A stretch of DNA of 64,000 nt from Streptomyces coelicoflavus (GTDB taxonomy: Bacteria > Actinomycetota > Actinomycetes > Streptomycetales > Streptomycetaceae): NCBI RefSeq assembly GCF_003112555.1, contig NZ_BEWB01000020.1, forward strand, positions 94,241-158,240, written 5' to 3'. Shown here in pieces: positions 8,640 to 18,112 of this stretch. The notes beneath the pieces are model-generated. The model had not been told where the DNA came from and did not search any database. It worked only from the letters and a program-made list of their open reading frames with translations. Positions within the stretch are counted from its first letter, which is position 1. Each line of letters starts with the position of its first letter. The position numbers and the translations under genes were made by a program.

Positions 8640-9110
8640 CACTCGCCCACGAAGAGGCCGCCCGCTTCGGCGCGCGCACGGGAGCGCGGCGGCGACGATC
8701 GAGGTCGTCGCGGACGACGGGAGCATCGCGCGCGAGCGCGCCGTCTGCTGCTGGCCACCGGCCCGGTGGACGAACCCCCGAGGTGCCGGGTTGGCCGAGA
8801 AGGCGTCGACGTGCTCGCCACCGGCCCGAGTGCATGGAGAGCGAACCAAGCGATGATCCTCACTGAGTGAGCAGCCAAACGCGTCCTGCGCGCCAGCGCG
8901 TGTGAGATCCGGTTCGGCAACGGGCAGCGGCAGGACCGACAGGTCGACGTCGGCGCGGCGCAGCGGTTCGTAGAGGTCGTCCAGTGCGGTCTCGCGGATG
9001 GTGACCCGGCAGCCCGGCCTACCGGCGTGGAAGGCGTCGACCAACGGCAGGACGCGCCGGGCAACGGCGGCGGACATGTAGCCGAGGCGGAGCCCACCCG
9101 TGGCGCCGTG
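8640..9110 (-). pseudogene. LysR-type regulator fragment
   Basis: Translation of the minus strand gives the start of a LysR substrate-binding domain: GGLRLGYMSAAVARRVLPLV, then FHAGRPGCRVTIRETALDDL and DVDLSVLPLPVAEPDL. After that the frame degrades (SEDHRLV, then out-of-frame remnants). No helix-turn-helix N-terminus is present, because a different gene fragment abuts it. A decayed fragment, not a functional gene. Confidence 0.6.
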
Positions 9111-9149
9111 GCCGGTGGCAATCGCTCGCGCGATCGCCGTCTGGACACG

Positions 9150-9447
9150 TCCTGGACGAGGCGGTCTTCACTCAGACCGGTCCTTCCAAGGGCCCGCTGG
9201 TCGAACACGGGCGGGGCGTCGTCCACGACCCGCCGATGCCCGTCTCCGGCTGGCCGGGAAGACCGGCCTTCCGCGCCACGAGCACGTCCCAGGGCGCGCC
9301 CAGGACCCTGGCTACTTCGGCGGCCACCGGCACGCCGCCGCGGGGCCGCGCGAGAACGACGAGGTGAGGCAGCTCGCCGTCGGAGGCCCCACTCCATGAG
9401 CCGCAGACCGAGTTCCTGGCCCGCTGTCCGGCATCGCGAAATCGCAT
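9150..9447 (-). pseudogene. Phosphoribosyltransferase-family N-terminal fragment
   Basis: Starting at ATG 9447 the frame reads MRFRDAGQRARN, then LPHLVVLARPRGGVPVAAEV and LGAPWDVLVARKAGLPGQPE. This is the N-terminus of the PRTase domain found in actinobacterial stress-locus proteins. A frameshift near 9230 moves the continuation (PPVFDQRALGRTGLSEDRLV) into another frame, and the rest is gone. An uninterrupted CCG/CCGCCG-type run lies just upstream. Confidence 0.65.
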
Positions 9448-9562
9448 GACGCCTCTTCTGCTCACGGGCGCTGAAGGACCACCGCCGCCGTCGCCGCCGC
9501 CGCCGCCGAGGCAGGCCATCCCTCGCTTCGGCTCCCGGCCTCACCCGGAGCGGCACACCGCT

Positions 9563-10885
9563 TCATGAACCCGCTTCCTGTGTCGCCTCGGCCGCCGTGG
9601 GACCCGGCGAGCCGGCGGTGGTGGCCGCGCCGGTGCCCGCCGCTTCGCCGAGGCCGGGAGCGACCGTTCCGTCCTCCGAGACGCCGAGGACCACCTTGGT
9701 CCAACCCGCCTCCCGCCGGTCGAAGCGGCGGTAAGCCTCGACGGCGTTCCGAGTGTCGCCCCAGCGGGTGACGAGGGGGGTGGGGTCGAGACTTCCCGAG
9801 GCGACCAGCGAGACCAGATGCGGTACGTAGCGCCGGTGGTTGCAGTTGCCCATCCTCAGGGTCAGGTTCTTCATGAACGCCTCGCCGAAGGGGTAGTGCT
9901 GCACCTGCGGCGGATAGACACCGATGGTGCCGACCGTGCCGGCCTTCGCCACCATCTGCACCGCCCAGCGCGCCGCAAGCGTCGGGGCGTCGCCCGGCAC
10001 CCACGTCGCGCCGTCCGGGTTCTGCTCCGGCGCGGCCTCCGACCGCTCGTGGCCGAACTCCTCGGCCTGCGCCGCCGCGGCGTCCGCGGCGGGCCCGTGG
10101 GACGGCTTCTGTGCGTCCACGCCCACGGCCTCGATCACCCGGTCCACGCCGATGCCGCCGGTCAGCTCACGCACCGCCTCGACCGGGTCCTCCGCATTGA
10201 AGTCGACGGTTTCCGCATGCTGGCTACGGGCCATGTCCAGGCGGTCGCCGACACCGTCGACGACGATGATCCGCCCGGCCCCCTGAAGGCGGGCGCAGGC
10301 GATGGCGGCCTGCCCGACGGGACCGGCCCCGACGATCGCGACGGTGTCGCCGTCGCCGACCTCGGCCAGCCTGGCTCCGAACCAGGAGGTGGGGTAGATG
10401 TCCGAGAGCAGGATCGCCTGCGCGTCGTCCACGGTGTCCGGCAGCGGCACCAGCCCGACATGGGCGAAGGGGATTCGGGCGTACTCGGCCTGCAGCCCGT
10501 CCAGCCCGCCCGCGGCCTGCGGTCCGCCGAAGAAGACGGTGCCTGCCAGCCGCCCCCCGGGGTTGGCGTTGTCGCACTGGGCGTAGTAGCCCGCGCGGCA
10601 GTAACTGCACACACCGCACGCGACTGTCGAGGGCACCACCACGCGGTCGCCGGGGCGCAGGTTGCGCACCCCGGAACCCACCTCCTCCACCACGCCGACC
10701 GCCTCGTGGCCGAGAATCCGTCCCTCCTGCATGCCGGGCATGGTGCCGCGGACGAAGTGGAGGTCGGTACCGCAGATGGCGGAGGTCGTGATGCGCACGA
10801 TGGCGTCGTACGGATCCTTGATCTCCGGTTCGGGCACGTCCTCGAGACCGATGTCCCCCAGTCCCTTCCAGACAACGGCCTTCAT
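9563..10885 (-). CDS. Zinc-dependent alcohol/formaldehyde-type dehydrogenase
   Basis: Medium-chain NAD(P)-dependent dehydrogenase of 440 residues. Catalytic zinc site: CGTDLHFVRG, then GHEAVGVVEEVG. Structural zinc Cys cluster: CGVCSYCRAGYYAQC. Rossmann fold: AIVGAGPVGQAA. An insertion of about 45 residues after the cofactor domain (around DAQKPSHGPAADA) is typical of glutathione-independent formaldehyde dehydrogenases. The Ala/Gly-rich C-terminal extension is unusual. ATG 10885 follows AGGGAG. A paralogue lies at 52740-53810, and both have an alpha/beta hydrolase gene next to their upstream end (here a pseudogene). Confidence 0.9.
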   Translation of the reverse strand: MKAVVWKGLGDIGLEDVPEPEIKDPYDAIVRITTSAICGTDLHFVRGTMPGMQEGRILGHEAVGVVEEVGSGVRNLRPGDRVVVPSTVACGVCSYCRAGYYAQCDNANPGGRLAGTVFFGGPQAAGGLDGLQAEYARIPFAHVGLVPLPDTVDDAQAILLSDIYPTSWFGARLAEVGDGDTVAIVGAGPVGQAAIACARLQGAGRIIVVDGVGDRLDMARSQHAETVDFNAEDPVEAVRELTGGIGVDRVIEAVGVDAQKPSHGPAADAAAAQAEEFGHERSEAAPEQNPDGATWVPGDAPTLAARWAVQMVAKAGTVGTIGVYPPQVQHYPFGEAFMKNLTLRMGNCNHRRYVPHLVSLVASGSLDPTPLVTRWGDTRNAVEAYRRFDRREAGWTKVVLGVSEDGTVAPGLGEAAGTGAATTAGSPGPTAAEATQEAGS

Positions 10886-11193
10886 CAGAATGCTCCCTTC
10901 GTGGCTTGCCGACGAGGAGTCCGTCCAGACGTTCGACGGTCGGGGCGGGACTACCCGGTGTCCTCGGTTCCGCGGACTTCGGCCTCTGGTCGGAGTTTCC
11001 TGCCCGGTTGAGCCGAAACGGCGGCGACGCAACCGCGGTGGCAGTCACCTGCCCGTCGCGACCTCGGTGTCCGCCCACGTCCACGGGGCCCAGCGGCCGA
11101 ACCCCTCCAGCACCTCCTGTGACCGGCGCGGTCGCCTAGGACGGTGCGGACACAGCCGTCACAGTCGCCCCGTCGTCCGGGTCCGTCGTGCGT
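10886..11193. other. Intergenic region upstream of the dehydrogenase
   Basis: No gene is supported in these 308 bases. They contain the upstream region of the minus-strand dehydrogenase. A weak palindromic match GGGCCCAGCGGCCG (11096-11109) resembles the 14-bp boxes found around the hypoxia genes, but it is over 200 bp from the start codon. Confidence 0.4.
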
Positions 11194-11865
11194 TCAGCCC
11201 GAGCGCTCATCGTCCGTCCCCCCGCTCAGGTGGTCACGTAACCAGTCGACAGCGGCTTCGGCGACCGTCTCCAAGGCACCGGGCTCGGGGAAGCGACGAG
11301 TGGCGCCCGGTACGACATGAATCCGGTGAGACACGAAGAGCCATTGAACGGCCTCACCATCGGGGCCGAGTACAGCGTCGTCGGCACTACCGACGACGAG
11401 CAGGACCGGTGCGGCGACCAGCGGGCATGCATCGCCTGCCAGGTCCGGTCTGCCGCCCGGGACACCACCGTGAGCACCCTGTCGGGGCGCTCGCCGGGCC
11501 GCGATCAGGGCGGCAGCCGCTCCGGTACTCGCCCCGAGCAGCCCTCGGGTCAGCTCTGCGACACTCCGGCCGCCCCTCCAGCCAGTCCACGGTCTCCACC
11601 AGACGCCGGGCCGGCGAGGTGATGTCGAAGCGATACCGGCCCGGTGTGGAGTCCTCCCGTTCCTCGCCTCGGTCAGCAGGTCCAGCAGGGTGGCCAGTCC
11701 CGTCCGGTGCCGTCCGGCGGCGACCGCCCGGTGCGAGGGCTGAGACGCGATTCGCCGCTGCCGTGCGCGGACGGGACTATCCCGCGCGGCCCGCCGGGGA
11801 CGATCAGGTCGCCGGTCGGAGCTGCCTCTGCCGACGGCACACGTACGGCTTCGGAGACCATGCGC
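11194..11865 (-). pseudogene. Alpha/beta hydrolase (dienelactone-hydrolase-like), frameshifted
   Basis: Pieces of one hydrolase occur in all three minus frames: GDLIVPGGPRGIV near 11800, LATLLDLLTEA, VDWLEGRPECRRAD, LGASTGAAAALIAA (nucleophile elbow), LTVVSRAADRTW, then APVLLVVGSADDAV and the C-terminal IHVVPGATRRFPEPGALE. At least three frameshifts separate them, so no functional protein is expected. An intact paralogue of the same family is at 54187-54942, also beside a zinc dehydrogenase. Confidence 0.75.
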
Positions 11866-11952
11866 GCTCACATCATGGGGCCTGTCCGTTGCCACCGGCC
11901 GGGCGACCCCGAGGGGACGCCGCGACACGCGCCGTGTCCTGTCGGCTTCGGC

Positions 11953-13132
11953 TCAGCCTGCCGAGTCGGCGCCGACCGTGCCGTGCCAGTCCAGGCACAT
12001 GACGGTGGCGTCGTCCTCGAGGTGCCCCCGCACGCGTTGACGACAGCGCTGGTCAGGGCCCTGACCGCTTCCCGCGGGTGCAGATGACGGGTGTCGCGCA
12101 AGAAGGCCGGCAGGTCGACGGCTCCGGCATCGCGCTCCTGCACGCCGTCGGTGTAGAGCAGGAGCCGATCACCGGGACGCAGGTCGAGTCCCTGCACGTG
12201 AAAGGCGTCGGACGTGGCGACGCCGAAGGGCCTGTTGATGTCCAGGCAGATCTCGTGAACGGTGCCCTCGCGCACGCGCAGCGGCCAGGGGTGTCCGGCG
12301 TTGACCAGTTGTACGCCACTGCCGTCCAGGCTGATGCGCAGCATCTGCCCGGTGGCCAGGGCACCGCGGCCGTGGTCAAGCATCGCCTGGTGGGTCCGGC
12401 GAGCCTGTTCGGCCAAGTCGCATCCGGCGCGTCGGGCGCCGCGGGAGGCGTTGACCAGGATGGTGGCCAGCAGGGCGGAGTCGACGTCGTGGCCCATGGC
12501 GTCGGTGACGGACAGGTGCAAGGTGTCGCGGTCGAGGGCGTAGTCGTAGGTTCGCCGCCGATGTCGTCGGCGGGAGCCAGGGTGCAGGCGAGGGTGAACT
12601 GGTCGGCCTCGCAGCAGGTGGCGCTGGGCAGCAGCCGGTGCTGGATCTCGGCGGCCAGACTGACCTGTGTCGTGCGCTGCCCCCAGTGGTAGAGGTCGGT
12701 GAACCGTCGGTCGGTCACGATGATGTAGGCCAGTGCGTGTGCGGCCCGGCCTACCTGCTCCAGTACGTCCTCACCGGCATGGCGCAGGGACAGCTCCAGG
12801 AAGCCGATCACGTCGCCCCGGTTGGTGACCGGGGTGATCACCCTCTGTCCGCCTGCCTCCCCCGGTGTGGCCAGGAGCTGCTGGGTGCGCAGCACCTCGT
12901 CGTGGGGACTGCCGTCCAACCGCACACGATCGGCCTTCTCCCCGCCCTGCGACTCGCCCTCGTCGGTCAGCCGGACCAGTTCCTGCCCGACCAGGTCCAG
13001 GAAGAGGAACGACACGTCGTCGGCGCCGAACCGATCACGCAGGTTCCGCGCGACCACATCGATCGACCGCACCGGCGCGGCGTTCTCCGCCGCCGCGAGC
13101 ACCTCGTCCAGCCCCAACCGGCCGTCCGCCAC
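11953..13132 (-). pseudogene. GAF-SpoIIE (PP2C-like) phosphatase with two frameshifts
   Basis: Would encode a regulatory phosphatase of the RsbU/SpoIIE type. The likely start is GTG 13132 behind GAGGGAGG. The N-terminal 170 residues form a GAF-like sensor (VVARNLRDRFGADDVSFLFL). The phosphatase domain begins QVSLAAEIQHRLLPS and breaks after ADDIGGE near 12555. It continues in the next frame (LHLSVTDAMGHDVDSALLA, then LYTDGVQERD). A second one-base loss near 12030, in a run of five G, shifts the last residues (…MCLDWHG) again. Both shifts are single-base deletions, so sequencing error should be excluded. Confidence 0.75.
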
Positions 13133-13312
13133 GTCAGCCTCCCTCTGCCTTCTGCGCTTCACGTCCTGGCGCTCGCGGACGACCCTCGGGACCGCCACGC
13201 GGACCGTCGGTTTCCGGCGGACGGTCGTGTAGCGACATCACGTCGGGTACCCGCTCGTTGCCCCCGCCGGCTTCCCCGGTACCGATGCACCGTGAGGGAA
13301 GGAAGCAACCTC

Positions 13313-13738
13313 ATGCAGCACGACGAGATGATAGGAAAAGTGCAGGCTCTTGCTCAGTTGCCGGACCGAGGTGCGGCCGAACGGGCGACACGGGCCGTAC
13401 TGGAGACACTGGCCGAACGACTGCCGTCCGCACTCGCCAACCACATGGCCGCCCAGCTCCCGCCGACCCTCGCCGCCTCCGTACGCCAGAAGACGGACTC
13501 TGCCGCCGACGGCCACGGGTCCACCTCGGGTGACCGGTTCGACCTCACCGTGTTCGCCGGCCGCATCGCAGGCCGCGCGGCAACGGACGAGGAGACGGCC
13601 ATACAAGAGGCCGCAGGCGTCCTGGAGGTACTCGACGCCGCCCTCACTCCGGAGTTGACGGAGAAAATGGCCGGTGTGCTGCCCGCGGACATCCGAGAAC
13701 TTCTGCCCGCAGGCCGCGCCGTGGACGACGGAGGCTGA
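13313..13738 (+). CDS. DUF2267 domain protein
   Basis: Cytosolic alpha-helical protein of 141 residues with the DUF2267 pattern: MQHDEMIGKVQALAQLPDRG, then AERATRAVLETLAERLP and a repeat-like second half ending PADIRELLPAG. Members often sit beside universal stress and CBS proteins in actinobacteria. The start at 13313 follows GAGGGAAGGAAG. It precedes the acetate kinase gene by 177 bp on the same strand. Molecular function is unknown. Confidence 0.85.
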   Translation: MQHDEMIGKVQALAQLPDRGAAERATRAVLETLAERLPSALANHMAAQLPPTLAASVRQKTDSAADGHGSTSGDRFDLTVFAGRIAGRAATDEETAIQEAAGVLEVLDAALTPELTEKMAGVLPADIRELLPAGRAVDDGG

Positions 13739-13915
13739 ACACCGGCGCCCTGTGACCGACCGTGAGCCCGGCTCCTCGACTTGGGCGGCCACAGCTGCGT
13801 GCTGTCCGCCGCGTCCACCGCCGTACGGCGTGGCTCCCGCCGCAGGCGTCACGGTGCTGCCTTCCTCGACGTCACCGCGGGCATGACGCCCCATCCTGAT
13901 CAGTAGGAGGATGCC

Positions 13916-15046
13916 GTGTTTGAGGGACCTTTCGGGGCCGTCCTGGTGGTCGACGCCGGATCGTCGAGCCTGCATCTGACCGTGTTCGACGACGACCTCG
14001 GCGTCCTCGCCGAACGCGACAGTTCCTCCGCACCCGGCGACCATGCCGTCGGTCTGCTGCGGCAACTGCTGCGTGAGGCTCCGGCACCCGTGGCCGTCGG
14101 CCACCGCGTCGTCCACGGCGGCCCGGCGCTGCGGGAGCATCTGCTGGTGGACGATCACGTACGCGACGCCCTGGACGGGGCGGCCGACATGGCGCCGCTC
14201 CACGTTCCGCCCGCGCTCACCGTGCTGGACGCCGCCCGGGACCTGCTCCCGGACATCCCGCACGCCGCTTGCCTGGACACCGCCTTCCACGCCGGCCTGC
14301 CCGCCGCCGCCCGGGAGTACGCGGTGCCCGGCGCATGGCGCGAGCGGTACGGGCTGCGCCGCTACGGGTTCCACGGTCTGTCCTACTCGTGGGCACTCGG
14401 CCGGGCTGCCGAGCTCCTGGGCCGACGCCCCGAACGATTGCAGGTCGTGATCGCCCACCTCGGCGGTGGCTGTTCCGCCTGCGCGGTGCGCGACGGCCGC
14501 AGCGTCGACACCACCATGGGGTTCACTCCGCTGGAGGGGCTGGTCATGGCCCACCGGAGCGGCAGCATCGATCCCGGCGCGCTGACGTGGCTGCAGACCA
14601 GGCACCACCTGTCCGCCGAGGAGGTCGACACCGCGCTGAACCAGGAGGGCGGTCTGCTCGCGCTCTCCGGCACGTCGGACGACACCCGCGACCTCGTACG
14701 CGCTCGTGCCGGGGGCGACGAGCGCGCCGGACTCGCGTTGGACGTCTTCACCCACCACTGTCGCCGTGGCATCGCCGCGATGGCCGCTTCCCTCGACCGG
14801 CTGGACGCCCTGGTCTTCACCGGGGAGATCGGCGAGGACCAGCCCGAGGTTCGCGAGGAGGTGTGCGCGCGGCTCACCACGCTCGGTCTGACGAGCGGGC
14901 TGCAGGTGCCCGACGGTGCGACCGTGGACCGCCCGACCGTGGTCAGCGCACCGGGAGCCGCCGTCCCGGTGGTCGTCGTGCCCACGGGTGAGGGGCGGCA
15001 GGTCGACCGCGAGACGCGGACCCTGCTGCGGCAGCACCAGGCGTGA
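13916..15046 (+). CDS. ackA: Acetate kinase family protein
   Basis: ASKHA-fold kinase predicted to convert acetyl phosphate and ADP to acetate and ATP (or the reverse) in the cytoplasm. Family signatures: VVDAGSSSLHLTVF, GHRVVHGG, DTAFHAGLPAAAREYAVP, RRYGFHGLSYSW and VIAHLGGGCSACAVRDG. GTG 13916 is preceded by AGTAGGAGG. At 376 residues it is slightly shorter than typical AckA (about 390-400). No phosphotransacetylase gene is adjacent. A SatP/YaaH-type acetate transporter candidate is 4 kb downstream, and together they suggest acetate metabolism under oxygen limitation. Propionate or butyrate kinase activity is possible. Confidence 0.88.
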   Translation: MFEGPFGAVLVVDAGSSSLHLTVFDDDLGVLAERDSSSAPGDHAVGLLRQLLREAPAPVAVGHRVVHGGPALREHLLVDDHVRDALDGAADMAPLHVPPALTVLDAARDLLPDIPHAACLDTAFHAGLPAAAREYAVPGAWRERYGLRRYGFHGLSYSWALGRAAELLGRRPERLQVVIAHLGGGCSACAVRDGRSVDTTMGFTPLEGLVMAHRSGSIDPGALTWLQTRHHLSAEEVDTALNQEGGLLALSGTSDDTRDLVRARAGGDERAGLALDVFTHHCRRGIAAMAASLDRLDALVFTGEIGEDQPEVREEVCARLTTLGLTSGLQVPDGATVDRPTVVSAPGAAVPVVVVPTGEGRQVDRETRTLLRQHQA

Positions 15047-15348
15047 CAGGGAGCCGTTCCGGGGGTCGATACCGGTTGTACAGGCCGCCGGGCAGGCCGT
15101 ACTCGGTGTCGTCGGCGAGGCGGCGGGCGTCTTCCTCGTCGCCCCCGTCCTGACGACGGTCGCGACCGGCACCGTTCTCGACGACGCCGCTGCCCCTCTC
15201 GCGGGAGGAATCGCGTTGCTCGCCGTTGACAGCAGGCCCGGCGACAGGCCGGTTCCGAGCCACACCGTCGTGCCGACACTGGTGCCGCAGCCTGCGATGC
15301 TGGAAATGGCCGACGAAGGCTCTCCTGCTGCTGGAAGAGGTGGCCACT
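15047..15348. other. Intergenic region with an aldehyde dehydrogenase scrap
   Basis: No complete gene. The minus strand at about 15076-15141 encodes DEEDARRLADDTEYGLPGGL, which resembles the conserved aldehyde dehydrogenase segment (…NDTEYGL…). Nothing recognisable flanks it, so it looks like a small gene relic. The ribosome-binding site of the next gene (GGAAGAGGTGG) is at the right end. Confidence 0.45.
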
Positions 15349-16587
15349 ATGAACACGTCCGAGCGCACGTCGAGAATGCTCACCGAGCTGCTCCGCGACA
15401 GCCACCTGGCCGCCTTCGACGAGCTTCCTTCCCTGGTTGCCCGGTACACCGAACAGGCAGGCATGCACGATGTGCGGATCTACCTGGCCGATCTACGCCA
15501 GGAGATCCTGCGGGAAGTCACCGGGAAGGGGCTCAGCGCAGCGGGTGGCGGCGAGGTCTACGCCGTCGAAGGCACACTGCCGGGGCGGGCCTACACCAGC
15601 ATCCGGCCCCAACTGTTCGCGAACAGCGAGCAGGATCGCTGGTGGATACCGGTACTGGACGGTACCGAGCGGCTGGGCCTGCTGTGCGGAAGTCTGACCG
15701 ACGACGCCGATCTCGAACAGCTTCAGGCGGTCGCCTCCCTGGTGGGCCTGCTGGTGGTCAGCAAACGACCCAGCAGTGACGCGGCCGCACGGCTCGCACG
15801 CACGCAGGCGATGAACGTGGCGGCGGAACTGCAATGGAATCTGATGCCTCCGCGTTCGTTCGCCAACAAGGACGTGGTGATTTCCGCGGCCATGGAGCCG
15901 GCCTATGAGATCGGTGGAGATGCCTTCGACTACGCGATCGCCGACGGCCGAGTGCATCTGGGCATCTTCGACGCCATGGGCCACAACAGTCACGCCGGGC
16001 TGGCCGCCAACCTCGTGGTGGCCGCCTGCCGCAACCAACGCCGGCAAGGAACGGATCTGGTCGCCCTCGGAGAGCGGGTGGAGGAGATCCTCCTCGAGCA
16101 CTTCGCACACGAAACGTTCGTCACCTCCACGCTGGCCGAGCTCAACACCGCGACCGGGCTGCTGACCTGGATCAACCGAGGCCATCACCCGCCGGTCCTC
16201 ATCCGGGCCGGACGCTGGACGACCGTTCTGCACTGCCCACCCGCGCATCCGCTCGGCGCCGGGTTGGAAACCACCGCGACGCTGTGCCGGGAACAGCTCG
16301 AGCCCGGTGACCGGATCCTGCTGTACACCGACGGCATCACCGAGGCCCGCGACAAACAGGGCCAAGAGTTCGGCCTCACTCGGTTCACCGACTTCATCAT
16401 CCGTCACCACGCCGACGGCTTCCCTGTCCCGGAGACTCTGCGCCGCCTCATGCGCGCTGTCCTGCACCACCACGACGGGCGACTCAACGACGACGCCACG
16501 GTCGTGTGCGTGGAGTGGCACGGTCCCAGCCGCAACACTCAGCTCAGCGCGGCGCCTCCGCCGGTTCCGCCGCCCGGACGGTCCTGA
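15349..16587 (+). CDS. SpoIIE-domain serine phosphatase
   Basis: PP2C-type phosphatase of 412 residues, likely regulating an anti-sigma or anti-anti-sigma partner. Residues 1-150 form a poorly conserved sensor (GAF-like) region. The phosphatase domain starts about residue 160 with AAELQWNLMPP and has metal-site motifs EIGGDAFDYAI, FDAMGHNSHAGL, NRGHHPPVLI, LLYTDGITEARD and NDDATVVCVEW. Unlike the frameshifted relative at 11953-13132, it is intact. ATG 15349 has a good GGAAGAGG site. No partner gene is adjacent, so the target is unknown. Confidence 0.9.
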   Translation: MNTSERTSRMLTELLRDSHLAAFDELPSLVARYTEQAGMHDVRIYLADLRQEILREVTGKGLSAAGGGEVYAVEGTLPGRAYTSIRPQLFANSEQDRWWIPVLDGTERLGLLCGSLTDDADLEQLQAVASLVGLLVVSKRPSSDAAARLARTQAMNVAAELQWNLMPPRSFANKDVVISAAMEPAYEIGGDAFDYAIADGRVHLGIFDAMGHNSHAGLAANLVVAACRNQRRQGTDLVALGERVEEILLEHFAHETFVTSTLAELNTATGLLTWINRGHHPPVLIRAGRWTTVLHCPPAHPLGAGLETTATLCREQLEPGDRILLYTDGITEARDKQGQEFGLTRFTDFIIRHHADGFPVPETLRRLMRAVLHHHDGRLNDDATVVCVEWHGPSRNTQLSAAPPPVPPPGRS

Positions 16588-16803
16588 CGCGGATGACGCA
16601 CTCCTCAGCGGCCCGGGTGCCGGAGGGGCGAGGGACGACCGGACCGCTGGCAGACAGTTTGCGACCGCGCCGGCTGGGAACTCGTCGCCCGCCACCACGG
16701 ATGCCAGGCACTGACGACGCCGCACCCCTGCTCACCAGTACGTGGCGTGTGCGCCACGCGCGAACGCGGCGCTGCCCGGCCCAATCGCGGGAGGACCGGC
16801 CGG

Positions 16804-17229
16804 ATGCCCGACAGGAACGCAGCGGGACGCCACGAAGGCGTGCGGCCGGTGCCCACTCTGCTCTTCGACGGCGACTGCGGCTTCTGCACCACGGCAGTGC
16901 GATGGATCGAACGGAACGTGAGTCCCCGTTGTGAAAGCGTCGCCTGGCAGCGAGCCGACCTGCGAGGCATCGGCGTGACGCGGCAGCGTGCTCAGCGCGA
17001 GGCACTGTGGGTGACACCGGTTGGGACGGTCTACGGCGGCGCAGACGCTGTGTCGAAGCTTCTCCTGAGCGCGGGCGGCGGATGGAGTCTGCTCGGGGCC
17101 CTGCTCATGGTGGAGCCGGTACGCCGGGTCGCGCACGGCGTCTACCGGCTCGTGGCGGACAACCGCTCGCGGCTCCCGGGTTCGACCGACGCGTGCTTCC
17201 GTTCCGAGGCGGGCGCACGTCACACGTGA
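16804..17229 (+). CDS. DCC-family (DUF393) thiol-disulfide oxidoreductase-like protein
   Basis: 141-residue protein with the DUF393 signature LLFDGDCGFCTTAVRWIER, in which the D-x-x-C-x-x-C pair resembles a redox-active site. A second conserved part follows (ALWVTPVGTVYGGADAVSKLL). It is probably soluble or membrane-associated. ATG 16804 follows GGGAGGACC. The family is called DCC thiol-disulfide oxidoreductase, but enzymatic activity is largely unproven. Confidence 0.85.
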   Translation: MPDRNAAGRHEGVRPVPTLLFDGDCGFCTTAVRWIERNVSPRCESVAWQRADLRGIGVTRQRAQREALWVTPVGTVYGGADAVSKLLLSAGGGWSLLGALLMVEPVRRVAHGVYRLVADNRSRLPGSTDACFRSEAGARHT

Positions 17230-17372
17230 ACGCGGCACCGGCGCCTCGGCCGGCCGGACCGTCACGGACCCGGACGGCGCACCGTCCGCAGGCCGGCGTG
17301 TTCCGCAGCGTTCGCCCCACTATCTCGCGCAGGCGCAGCAGCGCCTCGTGAACAGGGGCGGGGCCGGGGGGA

Positions 17373-17588
17373 TTACTTCTCGTACGTCGACAAGGCCAGA
17401 CCGATCGCGAAGAAGGTCGGAGCCCATTCCCCGACGAAGATGCCCCAACGGTCGGCGCGTTCTTCTCCCTTCTTCTCCACTCGCAGGGAAGTGCACCAGG
17501 TGACCACTGACAACCCGATGGACACGAAGCCGGCCGCGTAAGCGTGCTCGGCTCGGATTCCGGACTCGTGGAGCTTCTTGACCAGCAT
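17373..17588 (-). CDS. Small membrane protein, unknown function
   Basis: 71-residue protein with two predicted membrane segments (about residues 18-35 and 52-68) joined by a charged loop (RVEKKGEERADR). ATG 17588 has a convincing GGAAGGTGAG site upstream. I do not recognise a named family. It stands alone between the DCC gene and the HU-like gene, facing left. Confidence 0.65.
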   Translation of the reverse strand: MLVKKLHESGIRAEHAYAAGFVSIGLSVVTWCTSLRVEKKGEERADRWGIFVGEWAPTFFAIGLALSTYEK

Positions 17589-17815
17589 GACCGACTCACC
17601 TTCCGACGTGGGGTTTCCCTCATTCGATCCCCACTGCGGCCGCCCGGCGAGCCACGCGCCGCCAAACGGTCAAAGGACGTGTCAAGGGGCGACACCCAGT
17701 GAGGCCGATGCACCACCGACTCCATCCGTGCGCCGGTCAGGAGATGCACCAACCGCCGACTGCGGCCATCGTGGCGTCACACGACCTCTTCACGATCAAC
17801 GCTCGGGCAGGACAC

Positions 17816-18079
17816 ATGGACAAGAAGCAACTCGCCGAGGAAACCATCAACACCGCGGCGAACGGAGGCAACGACGCACCACTCACGTCCACCGACGTGG
17901 AGCGAGTGTTCGACCTCCTCTTCGGCACTGTGGAGCACCCCGGCTCGATCGCCGAGGCGCTGAACAGGCGCGAGAACGTCTCTCTGGGCAGTTTCGGCAG
18001 CTTCCGCATGGACGGTGGGACAGCCACGTTCCGCCCGGGCACAGCGCTTACCGAGTTCCTGCAGAACAAGACAGGATGA
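17816..18079 (+). CDS. HU-like DNA-binding protein
   Basis: Nucleoid-associated protein of 87 residues with an HU/IHF-type helical N-terminus (MDKKQLAEETINTAA, then LTSTDVERVFDLLFGTVE) and the conserved NVSLGSFGSFRM stretch. It is shorter and more divergent than the main Streptomyces HU proteins. The DNA-binding arm (MDGGTATFRPGTALTEF) is abbreviated. I chose ATG 17816 because the sequence upstream in frame looks non-conserved. It may be a stress or dormancy-associated HU variant. Confidence 0.75.
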   Translation: MDKKQLAEETINTAANGGNDAPLTSTDVERVFDLLFGTVEHPGSIAEALNRRENVSLGSFGSFRMDGGTATFRPGTALTEFLQNKTG

Positions 18080-18112
18080 ACGAACCGCCGCCGCCCGGCT
18101 GCCGAACCGAGG

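Noticed and set aside
13238..15265. 675-codon open frame on the minus strand opposite acetate kinase
   Set aside because: Low-complexity His/Gly/Arg-rich translation with no family match; it is the antisense of a conserved gene in GC-rich DNA.
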